Both the position numbers and the translations under genes were made by a program. From NCBI RefSeq assembly GCF_029962835.1, contig NC_080588.1, forward strand, positions 48,715,001 through 48,779,000: a DNA stretch of 64,000 nt, given 5' to 3'. The notes under the pieces were generated by a model, which saw only the letters and a program-made list of their open reading frames with translations, did not search any database and was not told where the DNA came from. Position 1 is the stretch's first letter; each line of letters starts with the position of its first letter. Positions 1 to 12,584 of this stretch are shown here, in pieces. This DNA is from Magnolia sinica. Taxonomy: Eukaryota; Streptophyta; Magnoliopsida; Magnoliales; Magnoliaceae.

Positions 1-261
1 CTGACATCCATACTAATGGACGGTTTAGATATAACACATAAATCATGCAGGACCCACAGAACTTGTTGACGTGAAGCCAGCAGCTGTTTAGGTGTTGGGA
101 GGTCCTCACTGTCCAGATGGATGATTGGGATACAACACATACCTCAATATCATACTCACAGAAGTGTTGTCATCAATACAGTAGCTATTTAGCTGCTCTG
201 CCACATAGATGGATGATGTTGAGAAAACAGGTGCATCAGAAGTGGGTCCCAACATCCCCAC

Positions 262-910
262 ATGGACGGTGTTGATATAATATACATACATTATGGTGGG
301 TCCCACCTTCCCTATTGGGCGGTGTGGATGCCACACGTGCCACACACACAGGGAGGTAGGCCCCTAACCAATGGACGGCATTGATGAAACACTTACATCA
401 AGGTGCTATAGCAGCACCGTCCTTTGCTGGACTGTGTGGGAGCAACCCATACATCAGATGGGTGGGCCCTACAGATGGAGGGTGTAGATAAAACACATAC
501 ACCATGGGGACCCCACCGTCCCACGTGCTGGACGGTGGTGAGCTCCACCAAAGATTTGAATCTATCGCATTCTCTCTGTAGTGCCATAAAACGGTCTCTA
601 CAAATGATTAGACAGTATGGATACAACACATGCATCATGCGGAACCCACAGAACTTTTATGTGGGGTCCAGCTAATCTACTTCCACCGTCATCAGTAGTT
701 ATGTAGTTGTGCATGGTACACTAGCCAATCCGACTTCTATAGTTGGTGGATCCCACGAGGGTGGGCCGCACGCTTTGAATCAAGCTGATGTCCGTGCTTT
801 CCCTCATCCAGGCCCCACCATCTGGACGGTCTGGATGAAGGATGCCTAGCAAGTGGGGTCCATACTGATGGACGGCATGGATAAAATACATACGTCATAA
901 GTGGGCCACT
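262..910 (+). repeat. Degenerate dispersed motif cluster: GGACGG-GTGGAT ... GTGGG-CCCAC
   Basis: Several degenerate copies of a composite of about 45 bases occur here (about 262-306, 372-402, 474-517, 867-907). Each has GATGGACGG followed by a GTGGAT-like word, an ACACATACATCA-like stretch and a GTGGGNCCCAC word. Spacing is irregular, so this is not a clean tandem array. The same composite appears in the MITEs at 44469-45824 and in the Athila-like LTRs. Confidence 0.6.
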
Positions 911-933
911 AACATCATCATCATCACTAAAAG

Positions 934-936
<3 letters not shown>

Positions 937-973
<37 letters not shown>
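937..973 (+). repeat. (AG)n microsatellite
   Basis: An uninterrupted AG dinucleotide run of about 37 bases inside the long LTR-like sequence. Confidence 0.95.
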
Positions 974-974
<1 letters not shown>

Positions 975-2348
975 GTGTGTGTGAGGGAGGAAATTCGCCA
1001 CTATGAGCTCCTCTCCAAGTGTTGCAACACATACATCAAATGGGTCCCACCACAAGTGGGCCCTCAAATAGAAATCAAGGGTGGAAATCCCAAGATCACC
1101 CACCTATTGCGCTCATTCTTGGTCCCTTGGCTTCCTTAGCTTCTATTCTCAACCTTTGATGGTGGATGATGATGTTTGGATGGTGGAGATGAGAGTTGTT
1201 GGGGTAGGGAAGTGGGCCACACACTAGGCTTTCTCTCCTTATAATTTTTCTCTCATAGAGGCTTGAAAATGGTAGAGAGAATGAGAGAGGAGAAGGTGTT
1301 GTAAGAGAGATGGAATGGGAGGAATGGGCGTGTAAGGAAGGGATGGGTGGTGTATGAGAGGGGACATGAGAGTTGACTTTTGTAACGCTCCGACTTTTTA
1401 GGAACCAAGTATACGACCCATTTCCCTAAAACCTAAGTGTTAACATATAAAGAGCCAACGTCCACACACACACACAGATATATATATATATATCATTCAG
1501 AGTTAGCAGTTAGCATAGTATGGACAAATCAAACGTACAGGAAAGATGCATTATCATTTAGATACAGAAGAAGCTGCCCATAATGACTTATATAAGTCAA
1601 TGTCTCAACATTTACAATTATAAGATACATATATAAGAAATAACAGAAGTATATAAATGTAAGCCGCAAGACCGCATAGCTCCTCTTAGCAATACAGTCA
1701 TGCATCCATGGCACCTGTGCACTGTTCCTCATCAAGTCTGAATATATACATTATCTGGGCTACCTGTGCTACTTATACGGTTATATAACTGATAGATGAG
1801 TAGCCAACTTAGTATGAATTTCCCTCAAGATTACACACCACTGCATTAGGTAAGCATAATTATAAAACGCATATAAAACAATACATGATGCAGGTCTTAT
1901 TAGATGCATGGATGTGTGAATGCAGTCATTGCCTTGGGGATGCACATCCGTGTGAAAGTTGGGCTCGTCACCCATGCAATCATCGACCTGGGAAAAATAT
2001 CTAGTCGAATAGAGGCTAGTCGTCAGTGAAAGCATACTACATGCGGCGTAACGACTGTCTATCATACATCACGTACATTAGCGATAGACGCTGGTATGTG
2101 TCATGTATACATGATTAGCCAAACCATTATTAGTCTAGTTACAATCAGCCAGTTTTAAATAAACTCAAGGTCACTACGAGGGATCGTCACCAGCGTAGGC
2201 CAATAGTTCAGGCATAGGTCTCATACAATCATCCCCGGCTCATGAGACTACCATCTTATGATGTTTAATGAAAACTCATCGACTAGTAGCCAATCATATT
2301 ACAGTATATGAGACTTACCATCGCATGGTTGTATAGAAATGGTACATC

Positions 2349-2483
2349 GAGCCACATAGGGCAAATACCAAAACCGAGCCACATAGGGCAAATATCAAAA
2401 CTGAACCACACAGGGCAAATGTCAAAACTAAGCCACTTATGTCGAATTTTGAAACTAACCCACATAGGGCAAATATTAAAACC
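2349..2483 (+). repeat. 27-base minisatellite, 5 units
   Basis: Five consecutive 27-base units of the type GAGCCACATAGGGCAAATA plus eight bases. The fourth unit is the most diverged. Since 27 is a multiple of 3, both strands stay open through the array and give 9-residue repeats (SHIGQIPKP-like on plus, SFDICPMWL-like on minus). This is a by-product of the repeat and not evidence of a gene. Confidence 0.9.
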
Positions 2484-3767
2484 ATGCGATAAAGACCATC
2501 CTTGAAAACTACTTAACACAACAAGTCATGAATGGTAGGCCCACATCAATGATTCATTTAGACCACCACTCAATAACCACTAGATCGAAGGTCCATTACA
2601 ATCATTATCAATCGAGTTACATCCCAAGTATGGGTATACATTTATAAGTAGGGGTTTCCCACTAATGTATCAGTTTAAATCCCAAAAGCAATCCACAAGT
2701 AATCCAATAGCATGAATTAAATATACAGGATAAACATTAAGCATGTGATGTAGCAAATCAATTCCAACAATTAACACATATGGTTATAGAATGGAGATAT
2801 CATTTATAAATTAAAATAAAACTATAACTTAAGTTAATGGGAAAATGGAAAGCTCAAGGGGAAGAATCATCACCTTATACTTATGAATCGCCAACTGATG
2901 TTGTTAGGAAGCGCATGCACCCTTAGAACCGAATCCTACCATGGATTGTGAAGTTATACGTGAGATCAGGTTTCTATAAGGTATTTATGGTCAAGATTAA
3001 TATAACCTAGGGTTTGGATTACTTATTTTTAGGATTTTGATGTAGAACTTAGGGTTTTATCCTAGAGTTTAGTTCTAGGAGTAGAACTATGATGTATGTA
3101 CAACTTAAATATAATAATAATATGGTTAGTTGTAATTCAACGTTAATGATATAACTAGTATTTGTGACCATGGTAATAATCAGTATTATAATTGTAATAG
3201 TATAATCTATATATTAAAGATAATATCTTCAAGTGATGGATACCATGCTAATATCATTAATGGTAATTTCATTTATAGTAACTAACATTAGCATAACATG
3301 TTAGTAGTAATCATTATGATGATAATTAGTATTATGATCTACTATTATGATTATAAAGTACTATGAGTTAATAGTTGGAATTTGTCCATAATAGCTAGTT
3401 TAGCATAAATGACCTACAATTTATCCTAAGGCTAAGATTTGGAAAAAAGACAAGCTTCATAGGCACAATATCTAATTAATAATCAAATTAAAATTTCAAC
3501 ACAAGAGGTTAGAGAGTTTATACCTCAAGGGAAGTTGGATGCAGCCCAACCAATGAGCTAGTAGTCTGGCTCGGTTCTGAACCTTGTAAACTCAATTGTC
3601 ACGTTTCTTCTCTCCTTCACCCTCTTCTTTCTTTCTTCCTTTCTCATCTATTCTTTTTTTCTTTCTTACCCCCTGCCCTATCTAGCAAGGTTGCTAGACC
3701 GAAATGACCCACAACTTCAACCAACGACTCAGCCGAGTCAACTCAGCCCTGAGTCGACCCACTCAAA

Positions 3768-3769
<2 letters not shown>

Positions 3770-3830
<61 letters not shown>
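3770..3830 (+). repeat. (CT)n microsatellite
   Basis: A pure CT run of about 61 bases inside the 4.77 kb LTR-like element, within a wider pyrimidine-rich stretch (about 3600-4020). The open frame across it encodes only Ser-Leu repeats and is not a gene. Confidence 0.95.
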
Positions 3831-3832
<2 letters not shown>

Positions 3833-6531
3833 TCTCTACCCCACCAGCTAGACCTAGGCTAGGCCCACGTCTAACTCGACCTAACGGACTCAGTGAGTCA
3901 GCCAACAACTCAGCCCCTAACTCTCTTCCCTTGCCTTATCTTCTTCTTCTACTATCTTTTCTCCTTTCCTTTATTTCCTTCCTTTCTACTTATTCTTCTT
4001 ATTATATTTTTTTGAATTCGTAAAGAGGCTGGAGGCGCCTGGCAGTGGCTCGGCCAGGCTCAAAACTCAGCCTGACTCGGTCCCGACTTAGCTCGGATTG
4101 GCTCGAGCTAGTGTAGCAACGCACCACTCGGATTCTCTCTCCCTTTCTCTCCTATACTCATTCTTCTCTCTCACTCTCCCCCTCGTTTCTCTCCTTGCAG
4201 GACCAGACGACGTCTAGGCTCGACCAGACCATGCCCAAATCGGTCCAGATCCAGCCCAGTTCCGAGAATAGCTTGGTGCGTCAATAGACAGGGAGAAGAG
4301 TGACGACAGCGTCCTCACTCACTTTCTCTCTCTCATTTTCTTTCTTCTTCCTACTTGCATACGATCCAACGGGACACACCTTGATGGTTTCTGATTCAGA
4401 ATCCGCTGCTCCACAGACGCCAGCAAAGGTGCACCTCTGACATGGAAGATGGTAGGTCGATCATGGCATCTTCGAATCCATGGCTCCTTCTTTGATTTCC
4501 TCTCTTCTGGGTGGTTTGGCTCGGTCCTTGGGAGCTTGGGGAAACCTCAAATTGAAGCTCGAGTGGGATTTAATCGATGGGTTTGATCTTGGAAGAAACA
4601 GCCAATTTTTTTCTAGTGCGGCTGCCAAAAATGGAGGAGGCGCCCCTGTTCCTTGATCTCTACACTTCTTATGCTTTCCCTCATCCTTTCTAAGTCGTCG
4701 GATCATCAACAAGTGGTCCGGATTCTCTCTGGCTGAAACCGTCTCCAAATACGGTGGGCAAATCCGAAACCGGCCACAGTTTCGTTTGGAAAACCCCTAA
4801 GTAAGATAGATGGCTGGGATTTTCCCAGACGAATGGCCGAGATCGGAGGATTTCCCCCTTCACGCGGATTGCCAGCGTGTTGCACGGAACACAGTTTCCA
4901 TTTCTGGAAACATGGTTTTTCACAGTCCATAAGCAACTGAATTTGTGCTCTCTCGAGTACACATCTTCGTGTGAGACAACCCTAGTTTCATTCTAAATTG
5001 ACCCATCTGTAAGATGGACGGATCAGATCAAGTTCCTGGGTCGGATGGTGGGCCACTGACGCAAGAAAACGGGATCAGTTCGTTTGAAACGAACGCTGGC
5101 GGGAGATCCTCCCTCTTTGGGAAACAATCGGGTCAGCCTACATTTGACTGGGCTGACAGTCTTGTGCACCTCAAGTGTTGTAGCATCGGTGTACGTGCAC
5201 GCCAGTGTGGGACCCATGGTAATGTTTGAGGGGAATCCACTCCGTTCATTCATTCTGGGAGGCCCTAATCAGGTCCTCTGACCGGAATTTAGGCAGATCC
5301 AGATCCTAGGTGGGCCATGCTAACTGAATCAAGGCCTTTGGGTGCCGATTTTATCAATCCGACGGTCGAATCGATCCCAATCTGACCATCAATGGTCAGA
5401 AAGTTCTAATGGACCTTTTGTATGTCCCACTGTCCACATAACAATGTTAATTTTATTTTATTTCATTATTACTACATGTGTGTGTGTATGTGTGTATATA
5501 TATTATCGTGTCGTGGTCCCACTCCATTAGGACCATTCACTTCATGCTCCTATATTATTAAATATTTAAGTACTATTATTATTATTGTATGTACATTGTT
5601 ATTTATTCATCTTTTTATTTTACTTACATGTAAGATGTGGGACTTCTCATTATGTGCCTATTAGCTACAAACACTAATATTAGGGTATTAAAGTGAGTCA
5701 CCACATGAGTTCCTAATTTACCAAGTTACAGTTTATTTAAGCAGTCCAACGATTGGGTTGACGAACACTTAATTGTCAATAGTCCTTGGGATCCTAAAGA
5801 ACCCCTTTAGGTGAGGCCTAAGAGTTGAATATGAATCCAGACAATCCGATCTGCATTTTCCAAGGATGGACCATACAATGGAAGGTTGTAGACCTGATAA
5901 ACAGTTTTAATTGGTCTAATAAAGTGACTGAGATCCTAAAATAGGTGCTCTAAAGATATGACAGGCTAATTTGAAAATTGATCAGATGGATAGCTTGTTA
6001 TAAGGATGAATGTTGTATAAGACGGTTGAGATGAACGTATTGAGAATTGTCAGATGTTGATGGGTAGGGATAACTATGTGTGTTTCCACACACATGTAAT
6101 AGATTTAGACCTCCCTAGACCCGTGTACTGAAAAGTACGGGGTGTTACAACTTTGGAGATGGAAGAGAGATGGGTGTCATGCCTTGTTGGTAAGAGAGGG
6201 ATAGGTTGTGTACTTGACTTGTAATTGATTGATTGATGTGATGGTTTGTAAAGATTCTCTCGAAATTTACAATGCGTGGCGTTTTCCTTGAAATGAACGC
6301 GAGCCCACAACTCTTGGCCTGGGTATCATATCAGTGCGTGAGACATAGCATTGAAACTGTGGCGACGACACGGTCGCTGGGGTACAAGTTTCGAGTCGAT
6401 CCGACTCAGATCTTCGGGATACGACTTAGGGTTGCACGCAAATACTGATTACAAGTCACGGGTTGCTGGAATTCGACCGGGAGGACTGCGGGATCCTAAG
6501 GAACGGTACAGTGTAGGATACGGGCCTTACA

Positions 6532-7319
6532 AGTAAGACATCTAAGGCTGAATGTTTTTATTAGAAAGGAATTTTTGAAATTTTTCACAAATGTATTTAT
6601 CGCTAAAGTCAAAGTGCGGAGCTTTAATTTTAGTAAAGAACTGAAATTCACCATAACTATACAAGTTAATAAATATATCATAAAGCTCAATATGATCACG
6701 CATAAAAAAACCACCCAAGTATGTTAACTATGATCATCAATGAATGAAACATTATAACGAGATCCTTCTTTTAAAATAATAAGAGTGAGTTCCTAAATAT
6801 CAGTATGAACCAGATCAAACATAAAGGAGAAAATAGAGTCACCACTACTAAAAGTTAAAGCATGATTTTTGGAAAGTTTATAATTTATTTCATTATTAAA
6901 ATTTTGTAGAGAAAATGTACCAAGACTACCATGAAAGAATAAAAATTGCAATTAAGAAGAAGAAACATGACTCAAACAATGGTGCTATAAAGATGGAAGG
7001 TAAAAAACAGTTGTAATATAGGTAGATGTGCAAGTTAAAGTATCCATGTGCAGATAGTTTAAAAAGTAAATGTCTCAAACTTTATGCCCAGTCCCATTCA
7101 CCTTCTTGCCAATCCTACACACAAGAACTAGTAGGAGAGAAAACAATATTACAGTTAGAGTGGATTATTTAACTAATAGAATGTAACTTTATGGTAAGGG
7201 AGAATATGGTAAACATCATATCTATTTAATTTTTTACTGGTGATGGAGCCAACTTAGAATTTTTATTATTATTTTTTAAAAAAAAAAAGGTTAACAATGG
7301 TTTGGGGTAGAAGATATGG
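6532..7319 (-). mobile_element. Old Ty1/copia fossil, GAG-pre-integrase to integrase part
   Basis: Read on the minus strand, this stretch keeps recognisable Ty1/copia pieces in the expected order: a pre-integrase region resembling the H-x-LGH-type block (around 6960-7080), then the integrase start with FIDDHS-like and MRDHIELYDIF-like words (around 6570-6790). The frame is heavily decayed, with many breaks. It is cut on its 3' side by the long LTR-like element ending at 6531 and on its 5' side by the younger copia element starting at 7325. The gag-side remains of the same insertion are probably at 42313-42914. Ancient. Confidence 0.6.
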
Positions 7320-7324
7320 CAAAA

Positions 7325-7859
7325 TGTTGGGGATTGTACTACGAAATCATACAGAGATGGATTTAGGATAGCAATCTAAGAGCACTATGCAAACACAAGA
7401 GAACACAAAGATTTAACATGGAAAACCCTTTCGGGAGAAAACCACGTCACAAAGCGACAGATATTCGTTATAAAAGTAGAAATTACAAAGAGAAAAGACT
7501 TACCTGATTCAAATAAGCTTAAATCTCACCCTTGCTACACCCTTTGCAAACCCTAGAACCCTTTTAGAAACCATTTGAATACTTTTGAGTATTTTAGAAA
7601 AGCCCTAGGAACTCCTACTTATAGATTAGGAAACCCTACTTTCGCACCGACTTTAGAATAGACCGGAAACCGCCTCAAATTTACGCAGTCCGCACGTAGT
7701 TTGTGTAACTTCAACTAGTCGAACCAGAGCTTAGGTTAGTTGATGGTGCCCTTCGACTAGTCGAGTCCTTCGACTGGTCGAAGATCTCGGGAATTCCAAA
7801 ATATATTGTTGCTGGATTTTGAGCCGAACTTGTCAGATTTAAGACATTTGTTAACAATA
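7325..7859 (-). repeat. 3' LTR of the copia element
   Basis: Runs from TGTTGGGGATTG to TTTGTTAACAATA in plus orientation and matches 41706-42307 over its length. A polypurine-like GTGAAGAT (minus strand) lies directly at its internal edge. It carries two copies of the CGACT(A/G)GTCG palindrome (7754-7763, 7771-7780). Confidence 0.85.
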
Positions 7860-7970
7860 ATCTTCACAATGTCTTCAATCTTTAAATGTGTAGCTTCTTG
7901 CCCTCTTTTCTGATCTCTGCATTGCATCATAACTTCAATCAATGCTTCTTATGTGCACTCCATCCTTCTT

Positions 7971-10378
7971 TTACACCATCGCCAAGCCCAGAGAAGTTGT
8001 ACAAAACTTGAAATTCTTTGTAGAAATGACTTTAGTGAGCATGTCTGCCAGATTCATGCTAGTGTGAATCTTCTCTAGTTTTACGCATCCTTCCTCAAAC
8101 ACCTGTCGGATAAAATGGTGATGAATATCAATGTGTTTAGTACATGAATAATAAACAGAATTTTTATCCAAATTGGTAGCGATCTCACTATCATAATTAA
8201 TTGACACGACCTCCTGCTGAAGTCCTAATTGATTTATCATGCTTCTTAACCAAACACATTCCTTAAGCGCTTTCGTGACTACCATATATTCTACTTTAGT
8301 CGTGAAAAAAGCCATCGCGGACTGAAGTTTCAATATCCAACTAATTGTTCCACCCGCTAATACAAACGAGTAATCGGAAGTTGACTTTCTAGAATCCAAA
8401 CTTCCTGCATAGTCCGAATCCACATAGCCTACCAACTTTGTCCCTGTCTTCTCAAAAGTTAAGACGTAGTCTTTCGTACCTCGAATGTATCAAAGTAGTC
8501 ATTTCACCGCTTCCCAATGTTGTTTGTTGTGGTTTTACATGTATCTACTCATAACACGGACTACTTGTGAAATATCTGGTCTCGTACAGATCATGACATA
8601 CATTAAACTACCAAGCATATTTGAATAAGGCACATGAGACATAACCTGATTTTCCTCAGTTGATTTAGGACATTGTTCTGAGGAAAGTTGAAGTGATCCG
8701 CGTGGGAAACGCTCATCGGCTTTACCTGGTTCATCCCATACTTGATCGGTACCTTTTCCAAGTATTCTGTCTGTGATAACCAAAGCCTGATTCTCTTCCT
8801 ATTTCGATGAATTTCTATACCGAGAACCCTCTTTGCAGCCCCCAGATCTTTCATCTTGAATGTCCCTGATAACTGAGTCTTCAGTATGCTAATTTCAAAC
8901 ATATCATGACAAGTGATTAGCATATCATTAACATACAATACTAGGATGATGAATTTGTCATTACTCGGTGTGTTGTAACAGACACGGTGATCGCATTCAC
9001 TTCGAGTAAATTTCTGACTCAACATGAAAGAAGTAAATTTTTTATACTACTACCTAAGCGACTGTTTCAGGTCGCACAATGACCTCATTAACCTGTAAAA
9101 AATTTTCTTTGCCCCTTCAACTACGTAGCCCTCTAGTTGCTTCATGTAAATCTTCTCTTCTAACTCCTCATGTAGGAATGCAGTCGTATAATCCATCTGT
9201 TCCAACTCGAGATCGTATTGGGCAACCGGTGCTAACACGAATCGGATGGATACTTGTTTAACCACCGGCACGAATATCTTTGTCAAGTCGATTCCTTCTC
9301 TTTAAGAATACTCATTTGCTACCAGTCTCGCTTTGTATCTATCCAATTTCCTTTTGAATAACTACTTGCATCTGATTGCTTTTTGCCCCACTGGAAGCTC
9401 CACCAGCTCCCATGTGTGATTTTTGTGCAAGGAGTCTACCTCATCATCCATAGCCGCCTTCCACTTTTCTACATCAGGCTCATTAAGAACCTCCTGAATA
9501 GTTGACGAGTCCTCATCTGTAATGAAGGCATATGCGTATTAAAGTCGTATATGTATCTTGTCGGTAACCTGCGATCACGTAATGGGTTCCTTCTTACAGG
9601 TGGCTACTCCACCTGCTCATGTACCTCTGTCTACGCATCTGTCCCTGCCTAAGTATCATCTGTGTCAATCTAGACGTCTACAATTAACATTTCTAATTCC
9701 TCCTGCTCCTCCAATCATTCTTGCAGAATAGGAAATTTCATCGAATCTGACATCACGGCTAGTGATGACCTTATATGTGACATTGTCGAATAACTCGTAA
9801 CCTTTCACACCTACACTATAACCAACAAAAATGTACTTATTTGCTCTATAGTCTAGCTTATCTCTCTCAACTGACGGTACATGAGAGTAAGCGTCACAAC
9901 CAAATATGCGTAATTCTGAGTAGTCCAGCTTATGACCACTCCATACTTCCTCTGAGATTTTATATTCAATTGTCGTAGACTGGGACTAGTTCACCAAATA
10001 GCAAACCGTGTTAACAATCTCTATTTATAGGTCCTTTACCCAACGCAACATTACTTAATATGCATATTGCCCTCTCCAAGAGAGTTTGATTTATTCGCTC
10101 AGCCACACCTTTTTGTACGGACGTGTGGCGTACTTTATTGTGCCTAATGATCCCCTTATCTTTGCAATATTCATTAAATTCAGTGGAAGTAAATTCTCCA
10201 CCATTGTCAGTCCTTAAAACCTTAATTTTCACCCTGACTGTTTTTCCACTATTGTCTTTCATTGTTTGAAAATGGTAAAAACTTCGAATTTACGTTTCAT
10301 GAAGTAAACTCAAACTTTCCTCGAATAGTCGTAAATGAATGAAACAAACCATGATGACCCCCAATGAAAACTTCTAGC
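7971..10378 (-). pseudogene. Copia pol remains: integrase, reverse transcriptase, RNase H
   Basis: Minus-strand reading gives, from right to left: integrase core with KVLRTDNGGEFTSTEF and GVAERINQTLLERA words (about 10010-10262); integrase C-terminal part around the YSHVPSVERDKLDY-like word (about 9780-9920); reverse transcriptase with DYTTAFLHEELEEKIYMKQ and a LYVNDMLI-type catalytic loop region (about 8600-9290); and RNase H with VGYVDSDYAGSLDSRKST, ending in a NLADMLTK word (7971-8435). The order and words are those of Ty1/copia Tork-type elements. Several breaks; not functional as it stands. Confidence 0.88.
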
Positions 10379-10383
10379 GAAGG

Positions 10384-12560
10384 TGATCAGGGTCAAATAT
10401 TGCATATCAGACCCCAGTAATTACCAGATTTTACGTATATGATAATGCTTAATGGAGTATTTTAATTGTATTTTTGTTACAGGATGGAGTCAGGAGCGTT
10501 AATTGAAAATTGATGTTAAAGGCATGGATTTCATGATCCAAAGTCTCCAGAGCACGGGATGGACTCTAGAGAACCAATAATGAAGATTTTACACGCCTGG
10601 GATCTGAGGAAAGCAAGCCAAAGGGGCCCGAAAAGGGTCCAGAATGCAAGATCACATGGTTCCCGCTATCCGATCAGTTCGAAACTTCATACATGAGATG
10701 AGGGCCGTAAATTAACCGTACATATTAAATTTCAGCCATTGAGGATCTCGGGAAGTGGTCCAATGGATAGATCAGCCCATTAATCTTCACTTTGGGGCCC
10801 ACCTGATATTTGGAACTGCCTCAAACTTGGTTTTGGCGGTTGGAATTATATGAAGGAAAGGATGGACGGTGCAGATTTCCCACAAACATTACATTGGGCC
10901 CCACATGCATGAGTGTGTGCGTAAAGCACACGTGCGCCGGCTGCGCACCGCACCGCTGGGACGGTCAGCGAAAGCGCTGACCCGTCTCTCTCTCTCGCCC
11001 GCCGTTCCAGCGTCCGCAAACACGACCTGCGGTCATCGGTTGTGGGTCCCACCTATTGTCCAAATGGACAATCCAAACCATCCATCCGCTTCCTGGGGCA
11101 GCCACAATCCACGCCAAGGTGACGGAAATGGAAAGTATAATGAATACTAGTTTTTCAACCGTTCAATGGTAAAACGGACGGTGAGTTCAAAACTCTGTGG
11201 GCCACCACAAAAATAACTCAAAATTGAGCATTCCCAACCGTTTTTTCACTCTCCATCCAATGAACGGAGTGGATTTCTAGAATACCAAGTATGTGGACCC
11301 CACCATCACAACAGCAACGGGTTTCGCGTCCGCGTAACGGACGGTCGCTGTCTGTTTTTGCGGCTGTTTGTGGACCCCACCCGTTAACCGTACGGCCGAT
11401 CCGAGCCGTCCATCTCGTAGAGTGGTTCGAGAGCTTCAAAATCATGCTGATATTCTTCTCTCATGCGTGCACACGTGCGTGATACAGAGGCCATAAAAGG
11501 GCTACTCGGCGACGTTCAAAACTGATCTTTTTGTATTTTCTTCTCTGGGCCGTGTCAATGGACATTCAAAACCACCCATTCCTGACTGAAATTTCGTCCT
11601 GAATCCAATGGACGGGGTGGATTTTCCAGAAAATACCTCTGTGGGGCCCACCGATCACGGCTGCGAAAAATTACACTTCGAGTCCTTCTACGACTCTGCC
11701 ACCGACCCCAGCCATCCAGCAGCTATAGACGGGAAAGGCATTCAGAACCAGGGGATTCCAGATCTGAAGCAAGGGAGAGAAGAAAGAGAAGAAAGAGAAG
11801 AAAGAAAAGAGAGAGAGATTGTTTGGTTTGTCGTTTTTTTTATGAATTTTATTTAATATTTTTTTATGGATTTTATGGGTCACTAATCTCTCAGCTAGGG
11901 CTGAGATGAAGCCCCTAATTTGATTAGCTCTTGTATTGGTTGATTTACTTTGAATATTAATTAATTTGTTTCTTTCTCTAAGTGGGCTTTATGGGTTTAA
12001 ATTCTATACTTCTCCATCTATGAACTTGACCAAAGTATATATATGGATGTTGTTTGGATGCTTATTATAGGTGCTTGTGTCTGAGCAAGAACCGGTTTCC
12101 TATAGAGGAAGAAACAGGGTGCTTTAATGAATGTACATTCCATGTACCCGACCAAGGATATGGGATATATCATTCATGGCATTGCTTAAAGGAATTAGAC
12201 AGTCTGTATGCCCGATTAAGGACACAGATTGTGCTTTCTCTATTTAAGTGGTATCAATCTAGATCAAGGTGAATCAACAGACAAAACAAGGGTTAGGATA
12301 ATTAGGGGTGGATTCGAAAGTCCTAGTGCTCTCTCTCTGATTGAATTTTCTTCCCTGTTCTTAATTAATCATTTTTCATAAAATTGTGTTTAGTAATTCA
12401 TTCCATTATTTGTTGGATTAGTTAAGGAGAATCATAGATTTGAATTGTGACGACCAGTCCTCGTGGGAACGATCTCGTAATACGTACCGTATCTACATCT
12501 GATTCGTATACTTGCGAGTTTAAAAATCATTTAAATCATGTTGGTTTAAATAAAACATCA
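10384..12560 (+). repeat. LTR 1 of the Athila-like array
   Basis: Starts TGATCAGGGTCAAATATTGC and ends AATAAAACATCA. It is the outermost left copy and abuts target duplication GAAGG. The U3-like half carries several GGACGG/GTGGG-CCCAC composites (about 10861-10914, 11260-11304, 11607-11652). A CATAAAAGGG word at about 11492-11501 is a possible promoter TATA. In its 3' half it shares sequence variants with LTR 4 rather than with LTRs 2 and 3. Confidence 0.92.
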
Positions 12561-12566
12561 AGTTTT

Positions 12567-12584
12567 TGGCGCCGTTGCCGGGGA
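12567..12584 (+). other. Primer-binding site matching tRNA-Asp (unit 1)
   Basis: TGGCGCCGTTGCCGGGGA lies 6 bases after the end of LTR 1. It is complementary to the 3' end of plant tRNA-Asp (CCCCGGCAACGGCGCCA), the primer usually found in Athila-type Ty3/gypsy elements. The same site occurs at 26835-26852 and a recognisable version lies at 19668 onward. Confidence 0.9.

Larger units (their letters stand above)
1381..6149. mobile_element. 4.77 kb LTR-like insertion (probable long solo LTR), direct repeat ACTTT
   Basis: The element starts TGTAACGCTCCGACTTTTT and ends AAAAGTACGGGGTGTTACA, so the first and last 19 or so bases are an imperfect inverted repeat with TG...CA ends. Perfect 5-base direct repeats ACTTT flank it (1376-1380 and 6150-6154), which fits LTR-retrotransposon integration. 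No gag or pol domain is recognisable inside; the short open frames are low-complexity. Plant chromovirus-type LTRs often begin TGTAACACCCC and end GGGGTGTTACA, so a solo LTR of unusual length is the best reading. A large non-coding element with short inverted ends is the alternative. It contains a 27-base minisatellite and a (CT)n run. Confidence 0.6.
1..6531. mobile_element. Right-hand part of a long LTR-like sequence, interrupted by the 1381-6149 element
   Basis: The sequence outside the nested element (1-1375 and 6155-6531) has no coding potential. It ends at 6531 in CGGGCCTTACA, a typical plant long-LTR terminus (TG...CA class). The last 300 bases resemble, loosely and in the same order, the last 250 bases of the 35430-41688 element, so both look like the downstream end of related Ty3/gypsy-type LTRs. 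The left end is outside the window, so target duplication and the solo or full-length state cannot be judged. It inserted into the integrase region of the old copia fossil that starts at 6532. Fossil; old. Confidence 0.5.

Noticed and set aside
3691-4023. Open frame across the (CT)n run
   Set aside because: It is Ser/Leu/Pro low complexity made by the microsatellite and pyrimidine-rich DNA, inside an LTR-like element.
4461-5281. Several overlapping open frames of 65-95 codons on both strands
   Set aside because: No domain, no agreement between frames, and they lie in noncoding LTR-like sequence.
10846-11482. Open frames on both strands inside LTR 1, repeated in the other LTRs
   Set aside because: They follow GC-rich LTR sequence and recur only because the LTRs recur. 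No protein family is recognised.
12054-12272. 72-codon open frame near the end of each LTR (MDAYYRCLCL...)
   Set aside because: It lies in the R/U5-like part of the LTR and resembles no known domain. Its recurrence reflects LTR identity.
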